Under the pieces are notes generated by a model. It saw only the letters and a list, made by a program, of their open reading frames with translations, had not been told where the DNA came from and did not search any database. Positions 59,180-64,000 of a DNA stretch of 64,000 nucleotides are shown piece by piece (position 1 is the stretch's first letter; each line of letters opens with the position of its first letter). The position numbers and the translations under genes were made by a program. The stretch is from positions 1,798,001 through 1,862,000 of the forward strand of contig NZ_CP072611.1 in NCBI RefSeq assembly GCF_017815515.1, given 5' to 3'. This DNA is from Aureimonas populi. Its GTDB lineage: Bacteria; Pseudomonadota; Alphaproteobacteria; Rhizobiales; Rhizobiaceae.

Positions 59180-59704
59180 CTATCCGACGCGGGCGTGCCT
59201 GATTCGGAGTTCCGGCCGCTCGCCGGAGGGAATGAAGCGGAAGACACGTTCGCCGCCTTCGCCGATCGCATCGAAGGCCCCGATGAAATCCCCTTGGCGC
59301 TCGGTCAGGGAACTGCCGCCGCCCGAACCGGTCCGCGACGTTCCGCGAACCGAACCGTCCATCAAATTCACCGTGTAGACCGTTAAGCGATCGACGAGGC
59401 GCAGGGTTTGCTCACCCGTGCGATAGACGTTCATATGCGCCGTGCCGCCGGTGTCCATGGGAAGGCCGGCGCGCCCGATCTCCTCCCCGCCGCGCAGGAC
59501 CACCAGCGTCCGGCGGTACTCCGCGAGGAAGATGTGGGCTTGCAGCCGTTCGAGCGCGATGCTGCTCGGTCCGATCTCCACGGTCATGGGGATCCGCTCG
59601 GGCGTGCGTTGCGACGTCTCGAATGTCAGGGCGAGGAAAAGTCCGAAGGGAAGCGCGACGAGCACGAACAACAACGCGCCGACGATCCGAACGAACCACT
59701 TCAT
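59180..59704 (-). CDS. Membrane-anchored protein, unknown function
   Basis: A 174-residue protein with one N-terminal transmembrane helix (WFVRIVGALLFVLVALPFGLFLALTF) and a soluble beta-rich domain of about 140 residues facing the periplasm by the positive-inside rule. A Gly/Ser-rich loop (TGSGGGSSLTE) lies in the middle. I recognise no family or catalytic motif. It lies between the DNA-repair module and cydAB, 97 bases downstream of the small CydX-like gene on the same strand, so it might be part of the cyd transcript or independent. Confidence 0.7.
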   Translation of the reverse strand: MKWFVRIVGALLFVLVALPFGLFLALTFETSQRTPERIPMTVEIGPSSIALERLQAHIFLAEYRRTLVVLRGGEEIGRAGLPMDTGGTAHMNVYRTGEQTLRLVDRLTVYTVNLMDGSVRGTSRTGSGGGSSLTERQGDFIGAFDAIGEGGERVFRFIPSGERPELRIRHARVG

Positions 59705-59800
59705 GAGGCCGCCCCGCTTCCCTGCGGCTGCGCCGCCTTCGGACGAACCTTAGGAAGTTGAGGCGGAAAATCAAGTTTCGCCGTGTGTCCGCCGGCCGGC

Positions 59801-59932
59801 CTACAGGATCATCGCCCGTATGCCGTAGGCGACGGCCGAGAGCGTCAGGAGGCTGGCGGTCCACAGGGCCGCGAACCAGAGGAGGCGTTGCCAGAGCGGC
59901 CCGGGGGTCGGGCGGTGCGGGTCAGTGGCCAT
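59801..59932 (-). CDS. CydX-like / DUF2474 small membrane protein
   Basis: A 43-residue protein. A hydrophilic Pro-rich N-terminus (MATDPHRPTPG) leads into one transmembrane helix (LLWFAALWTASLLTLSAVAYGIRAMIL). Start 59932 lies inside the 3' end of cydB (11-base overlap, different frame). Small one-helix proteins at this position are CydX or DUF2474 subunits that stabilise the cytochrome bd oxidase in several Proteobacteria. The N-terminus LWQRLLWFAALW resembles DUF2474. Its length makes it easy to miss. Confidence 0.8.
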   Translation of the reverse strand: MATDPHRPTPGPLWQRLLWFAALWTASLLTLSAVAYGIRAMIL

Positions 59933-60935
59933 GCTGGTGGTAGCCTTCGCCTTCGCGCACCTTGCCCCGGAAGACCCAGTAGGAATAGCTCGTATAAGCC
60001 AGGATCATGGGGATGAGCACGCTGGCGCCGACCAGCAGGAAGCCGAGCGAACTGTCCGGCGCGGCGGCCTGCCAGATCGTCAGCTCGGGCGGCAGGATGT
60101 TGGGGTAGAACGAGATGCCGATGCCCACGAAGGACAGGGCGAAGAGCGAGAGCGCGCTCAGGAACGGGCGCCGGTTGGACTCGTGGTTGGCGAGCGACCT
60201 GAACAGCAGGAACGCCGCGCCCGCCACCATGATCGGGATCGGCGCGACGAGCGCGATGCGCGGGAAGGAGAGCCAGCGCCAGTAGAACGCGTCCTGAAGG
60301 AAGGGCATCCACGCCGAGACGACGCCGATGAGCCCGAGCGTGCCGGCGCCCGCGATCCACGCATGGCGGGCGGCGAGGCGGTTCAGCGGCCCTTCGGTCT
60401 TCATGATCAGCCATGTCGCCCCGAGCAGCGCGTAGCCGATGACGACCGCCACGCCCGTCACCACCGAGAAGGCGGTGAACCAGTCGAACCAGCCGCCCGC
60501 ATAGGCGCGACCCTCGATCTCGATGCCCTGCACGATGGTGCCGAGCGCCAGCCCTTGCGCGAAGGCGGCCAGGATCGAGCCGGCGAAGAAGGCGATGTCC
60601 CAGACGCCGCGCCAGCGCACCGTGCGGAAGCGGAACTCGAAGGCCACGCCCCGGAACACCAGCGCCAGCAGCATGGCGATGATCGGCGCGTAGAGCGCCG
60701 GCATGACGACGGCGTAGGCCAGCGGAAAGACGGCGAAGAGCCCGCCGCCGCCGAGCACCAGCCACGTCTCGTTGCCGTCCCAGAAGGGGGCGATGGTGTT
60801 CATCGCCGTGTCCCGGTCCTCGTGCCGTGGCAGGAAGGGGAACAGGATGCCGACGCCGAGGTCGAACCCGTCGAGCACGACATAGGCGAGCACCGCGAAG
60901 GCGAGGATGAAAGCCCAGATGAGCGGGAGGTCCAT
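59922..60935 (-). CDS. cydB: Cytochrome bd ubiquinol oxidase subunit II
   Basis: A 337-residue polytopic membrane subunit. It starts MDLPLIWAFILAFAVLAYVVLDGFDLGVG, with the characteristic GFDLGVG segment; DGNETWLVLGGGGLFAVFPLAYA and AFEFRFR follow. It pairs with CydA to form the quinol oxidase that reduces O2 to water under low oxygen. It lies 11 bases downstream of cydA and overlaps the small CydX-like gene. Confidence 0.96.
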   Translation of the reverse strand: MDLPLIWAFILAFAVLAYVVLDGFDLGVGILFPFLPRHEDRDTAMNTIAPFWDGNETWLVLGGGGLFAVFPLAYAVVMPALYAPIIAMLLALVFRGVAFEFRFRTVRWRGVWDIAFFAGSILAAFAQGLALGTIVQGIEIEGRAYAGGWFDWFTAFSVVTGVAVVIGYALLGATWLIMKTEGPLNRLAARHAWIAGAGTLGLIGVVSAWMPFLQDAFYWRWLSFPRIALVAPIPIMVAGAAFLLFRSLANHESNRRPFLSALSLFALSFVGIGISFYPNILPPELTIWQAAAPDSSLGFLLVGASVLIPMILAYTSYSYWVFRGKVREGEGYHQHGH

Positions 60936-60946
60936 GGGGTGCTCTC

Positions 60947-62380
60947 CTACTCGGCCGGGGCCGGCGAACGGGACGGGTTGTCGCCCGCCTCCATATGCGG
61001 ACCCTGCGCGAAGCCCGCGGTGCGGATGGGGTCTTCCGGCCGCGGCCCTTCCTCGTCCATCTCCGGCGGCTTCCTCATGCTGCGCAGGATGTAGTAGGTG
61101 CCCGCGCCGAAGACGAGGAAGTAGACCGCGATGAAGGCGAGGAGCGAGGTGCCGACCGCGCTCGCCGCGATGGGCGAGGCGCTCTCGGCCGTGCGCATGA
61201 GGCCATAGACCGTGTAGGGCTGGCGCCCCACCTCGGTGGTGATCCAGCCGGCCAGCACGGCGACGAAGCCCATCGGCCCCATCAGCACGCTGGCGCGCTG
61301 GAGCCATGTCGCTTCCACGAGATCGCCCCGCCAGCGGTGCCAGAGCGACCACGCGCCGATGCCCAGCATCGCCAGCCCGATGCCCACCATGAGGCGGAAG
61401 GAGAAGAAGACGATCCAGACATTGGGCCAGTCCTCGCGCGGGAACCGGTCGAGCCCGGCGATCTGCGCGTCGAGCGAATGGCCGAGGATCAGCGATCCCA
61501 AGGCCGGCACCTCTACCGCATAGCGCATCTCGCCCGCCTCCATGTCCGGCAGGCCGAACAGCGTCAGCGGCATGGCGCCTTCCGTGTTGGTCGAGAAATG
61601 CCCCTCCATGGCCGCGACCTTCATCGGCTGGTGCTCCAGCGTGTTGAGGCCGTGCTGGTCTCCGGCGAAGATCTGGATGGGGGCCACAACGGCGGCCATC
61701 CACAGCGCCATGGAGAACATCAGCCTGGCGCCCTGGTTGCCCCGGTCCTTCAGGAGATGCCACGCCCCGACCGCCCCCACCACGAAGGCGGTGGTGAGGT
61801 AGGCGGCCAGCACCATGTGGACGAGGCGGTAGGGGAAGGAGGGGTTGAAGACGATGGCCCACCAGTCCTGCGGAATGAACTGGCCGTTGGCGGCGATGGC
61901 GTAGCCGGCGGGCGTCTGCATCCAGGAATTGACGGAAAGGATCCAGAAGGCCGAGCCCAGCGTGCCGACCGCCACCATGAGCGTGGCGAAGAAATGCAGG
62001 CGCGGCCCCACCCGGTTCAGCCCGAACAGCATGACGCCCAGGAAGCCGGCTTCGAGGAAGAAGGCCGAGAGCACTTCGTAGGCCATCATCGGCCCGAGGA
62101 TCGGCCCGGTCCGGTCGGAGAAGACCGACCAGTTGGTGCCGAACTGGTAGCTCATCACGATGCCGGAGACGACGCCCATGGCGAAGCTGACGGCGAAGAT
62201 CTTCAGCCAGTACTGGAAGACGGCGAGGTAGACCTGCCGCCCGGTCCACATCCACAGCCCGTTCAGCACCGCCAGATAGGAGGCGAGGCCGATGGTGAAG
62301 GCGGGGAAGACGATGTGGAAGGAGATCGTGAAGGCGAACTGGATGCGCGCCAGAAGCACGGGATCGAAGCCCTCGAACAT
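60947..62380 (-). CDS. cydA: Cytochrome bd ubiquinol oxidase subunit I
   Basis: A 477-residue polytopic haem subunit. It starts MFEGFDPVLLARIQFAFTISFHIVFPAFTIGLA with the axial His for haem b595. The quinol-binding region contains GRQPY (usual GRQPW) and VYGLMRT, and the Q-loop is short, as in the cyanide-insensitive (CIO) group. ATG at 62380 has GGAG nine bases upstream; a longer in-frame start at 62449 would place the FNR-like box inside the gene. The first gene of the cyd operon. Confidence 0.95.
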   Translation of the reverse strand: MFEGFDPVLLARIQFAFTISFHIVFPAFTIGLASYLAVLNGLWMWTGRQVYLAVFQYWLKIFAVSFAMGVVSGIVMSYQFGTNWSVFSDRTGPILGPMMAYEVLSAFFLEAGFLGVMLFGLNRVGPRLHFFATLMVAVGTLGSAFWILSVNSWMQTPAGYAIAANGQFIPQDWWAIVFNPSFPYRLVHMVLAAYLTTAFVVGAVGAWHLLKDRGNQGARLMFSMALWMAAVVAPIQIFAGDQHGLNTLEHQPMKVAAMEGHFSTNTEGAMPLTLFGLPDMEAGEMRYAVEVPALGSLILGHSLDAQIAGLDRFPREDWPNVWIVFFSFRLMVGIGLAMLGIGAWSLWHRWRGDLVEATWLQRASVLMGPMGFVAVLAGWITTEVGRQPYTVYGLMRTAESASPIAASAVGTSLLAFIAVYFLVFGAGTYYILRSMRKPPEMDEEGPRPEDPIRTAGFAQGPHMEAGDNPSRSPAPAE

Positions 62381-62410
62381 GGCCGGCGCCTCCAAATCTG
62401 GAATGTCGAA

Positions 62411-62424
62411 TTGATCTAGGTCAA
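62411..62424 (-). promoter_or_regulatory. FNR/FixK-type box upstream of cydA
   Basis: TTGATCTAGGTCAA matches the anaerobox consensus TTGAY-N4-RTCAA at all fixed positions. It lies 30 bases upstream of the cydA start. Low-oxygen control of cytochrome bd by an FNR/FixK regulator is common in rhizobia. The position is close to the start: a class II site at -41.5 would put the transcript start inside cydA, so the real promoter geometry is uncertain, and the box might serve the plus-strand gene instead. Confidence 0.75.
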
Positions 62425-62566
62425 ATCCGCGTCCTGTCGAAGCGGCCATCCGGTCGCAGGTTCATCGTGTCGCACCGCCCGAAACTGTGGACGGCCGCGT
62501 TTGCGGGACTCCATGCGCGGGCCGTTCTGCCGTAGGGTCCGCGTTCCCGACCACCGGAGACTGTCG

Positions 62567-64000
62567 ATGAAGGTTGCCGTCGATCTCGGAACGACCGCCA
62601 CGGGCGAGCCGGCAGAGATGGACCTCGAGGAGCTTCTGTCCACGCGCCTTCTCGTGCAGGGCAATTCCGGCTCGGGAAAATCCCATCTCCTGCGCCGCCT
62701 GCTGGAGCAGAGCGCGGAATGGGTGCAGCAGGCCATCATCGACCCGGAGGGCGACTTCGTCTCCTTCTCCGAGCGATTCGGCCATGTGGTGGTGGACGCG
62801 GACCGCACGCCGGCCGAGCTGGCGCGCATCGCCGCGCGCATTCGCCAGCACCGGGCCTCCGTCGTGCTCAACCTGGAGGGGCTGGACGCGGAGGTGCAGA
62901 TGCAATGCGCCGCCGCCTTCCTCAACGGGCTGTTCGACGCCGACCGGCATGTCTGGTTCCCCATGCTGATCGCGGTGGACGAGGCGCAGATCTTCGCCCC
63001 CGCCATCGCGGGCGAGGTGGGCGACGAGGCGCGGCGAATCTCGCTCGGCGCGATGACCAACCTCATGTGCCGTGGCCGAAAGCGCGGGCTGGCCGGCATC
63101 ATCGCCACGCAGCGCCTGGCGAAGCTGGCCAAGAACGTGGCGGCCGAGGCCTCCAATTTCCTGATGGGCCGCACCTTCCTGGATATCGACATGGCGCGCG
63201 CGGCCGACCTTCTGGGGCTTGAGCGCCGGCAAGCCGAGCGCTTCCGCGACCTGGAGCCCGGCCATTTCGTGGCGCTGGGGCCCGCTCTCTCGCGCCGCCC
63301 GATCCCCATCCGCATCGGCACGGTGGAGACCGCCGGCCGCTCTGGCCGCCCCGTGCTGATGGCGCTGCCCGAGATGGGCCGTGAGGCGATGGAGAGCCTG
63401 ATCTTCACCGCCGGGGCCGACGAGCCCGCCGCGCTGCCCGAGCCGCCGCGCCGCGAGAGCGTGGCCACGCGCGAGCTTCTGGAGCGCGTCTCGGCCCCCG
63501 CCGTGGCCATGCCGGCCGAGCCGCAGGCGCCCCCCAGCGAGGAGGAGCTGGCCGAGCGCGCGGCCGCGATCGACGCCATCTTCGCCGAGCTGATCGCCGA
63601 CCCGGAGGCCGCGTTCCGGCCCGTGCCGGTGCTCTACCAGGACTTCCTCGTCCACTGCCGGCTGAAGCGCGTTCCCGCGGGCGAGACCGACATGGCGGTC
63701 TTCCGGCGCCGGCTGGCGCTGGCGCGCGCGGGCATCGAGGGCGAGGAAAGCGAGGAATGGCGCACCGTCGTGGAGCGCTCCGAGGCGCTGCCGGAGGACA
63801 TGCAGGGCGTCTACCTGATGGTGGCGCGCGCGGCGCGTGACGGGCAGCCCTGCCCGGAGGACGGGGCACTCGCCAAGGCCTATGGCAGCCATTCGCCCTC
63901 TCGCGGGCGCTTTCTGCTGACCTATATGGCCGAACGCGGCTTCATCGCCGTGGAAACGGACTTTCGCGGCAACCGCGTCGTGACCATCGCGGGCAGCGGC
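62567..64000 (+). CDS. HerA-like (DUF87) ATP-binding protein, partial at the window end
   Basis: An ATPase of the HerA/FtsK superfamily, 478 residues visible with no stop before the window ends. It starts MKVAVDLGTTATGE. Walker A is GNSGSGKS (about residues 32-39) and Walker B is MLIAVDEAQIF (Asp-Glu about 138-139). Further superfamily segments are GRKRGLAGIIATQRLAKLAKNVAAEASNFLMGRT (sensor-like region) and PGHFVALGP. The C-terminal third is linker plus an alpha-helical region that looks DNA-binding (LAKAYGSHSPSRGRFLLTYMAERGFI, winged-helix-like). HerA proteins are hexameric DNA translocases, often paired with NurA nuclease; no nuclease is visible here. It is divergent from cydA across a 186-base intergenic region. 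Confidence 0.85.
   Translation, partial: MKVAVDLGTTATGEPAEMDLEELLSTRLLVQGNSGSGKSHLLRRLLEQSAEWVQQAIIDPEGDFVSFSERFGHVVVDADRTPAELARIAARIRQHRASVVLNLEGLDAEVQMQCAAAFLNGLFDADRHVWFPMLIAVDEAQIFAPAIAGEVGDEARRISLGAMTNLMCRGRKRGLAGIIATQRLAKLAKNVAAEASNFLMGRTFLDIDMARAADLLGLERRQAERFRDLEPGHFVALGPALSRRPIPIRIGTVETAGRSGRPVLMALPEMGREAMESLIFTAGADEPAALPEPPRRESVATRELLERVSAPAVAMPAEPQAPPSEEELAERAAAIDAIFAELIADPEAAFRPVPVLYQDFLVHCRLKRVPAGETDMAVFRRRLALARAGIEGEESEEWRTVVERSEALPEDMQGVYLMVARAARDGQPCPEDGALAKAYGSHSPSRGRFLLTYMAERGFIAVETDFRGNRVVTIAGSG

Noticed and set aside
60936..62255. Extension of the cydB reading frame upstream through cydA
   Set aside because: cydB begins with MDLPLIWAF at 60935, and the region upstream is cydA in a different frame.

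Overview
The window is GC-rich, densely packed chromosomal DNA from an alphaproteobacterium. The order Hyphomicrobiales (Rhizobiales) is the best fit. Evidence: hisS-hisZ-hisG in one operon, a glg operon holding pgm and glgX, DUF2927, DUF2093, DUF4170 and BA14K proteins, LpxK/WaaA/DUF374 lipid A genes beside mutL, a CIRCE-controlled groESL operon, and an IleS lacking a complete C-terminal zinc finger. Genus-level placement (for example Aurantimonadaceae) would be a guess. Most of the window is housekeeping core genome. I see no integrase, transposase, phage gene, CRISPR array, tRNA or rRNA.

Layout. 1-4.5 kb: an SDR oxidoreductase, a small acidic protein, a macrodomain hydrolase, two tandem L,D-transpeptidases and a DUF2927 protein. 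4.6-8.7 kb: DNA-3-methyladenine glycosylase I, then the overlapping hisS-hisZ-hisG operon. 8.7-13 kb (minus strand): a small membrane protein, fumC, a CsbD protein and groES-groEL with a clear promoter plus CIRCE. 13-21.3 kb (plus): a large TadG-like von Willebrand protein, a HAD hydrolase, ribF, ileS and a lipoprotein. 21.3-29.3 kb: tadA, an RluB-type pseudouridine synthase with long disordered tails, rsmD, an active/inactive M16 peptidase pair, a patatin and topoisomerase IB.

29.4-35 kb is a six-gene plus-strand operon: pmbA/tldE, an inositol-monophosphatase-like enzyme, DUF4170, a DUF374 acyltransferase, waaA and lpxK. Every junction overlaps, which joins a TldD/E protein to Kdo-lipid A synthesis. 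DUF2093 and mutL follow on the other strand. 37-47.8 kb is the minus-strand glycogen operon pgi-glgP-glgC-glgA-pgm-glgX, with no glgB. 47.9-55.5 kb is tamA-tamB; TamB is unusually long and carries about seven tandem repeats of roughly 101 residues. A BA14K protein follows.

56.4-59.2 kb is the most intriguing piece: a two-gene DNA-repair module made of a radical SAM protein with a helix-hairpin-helix tail, overlapping a DUF4130-UdgX fusion that carries the covalent-trapping KRRIH loop. 59.2-62.4 kb has an orphan membrane-anchored protein and a cydAB operon with a 43-residue CydX-like protein and an FNR/FixK box upstream. The window ends inside a HerA-like (DUF87) ATPase gene.

The long open frames opposite the big genes (for example opposite glg and tamB) are products of high GC and were not annotated.
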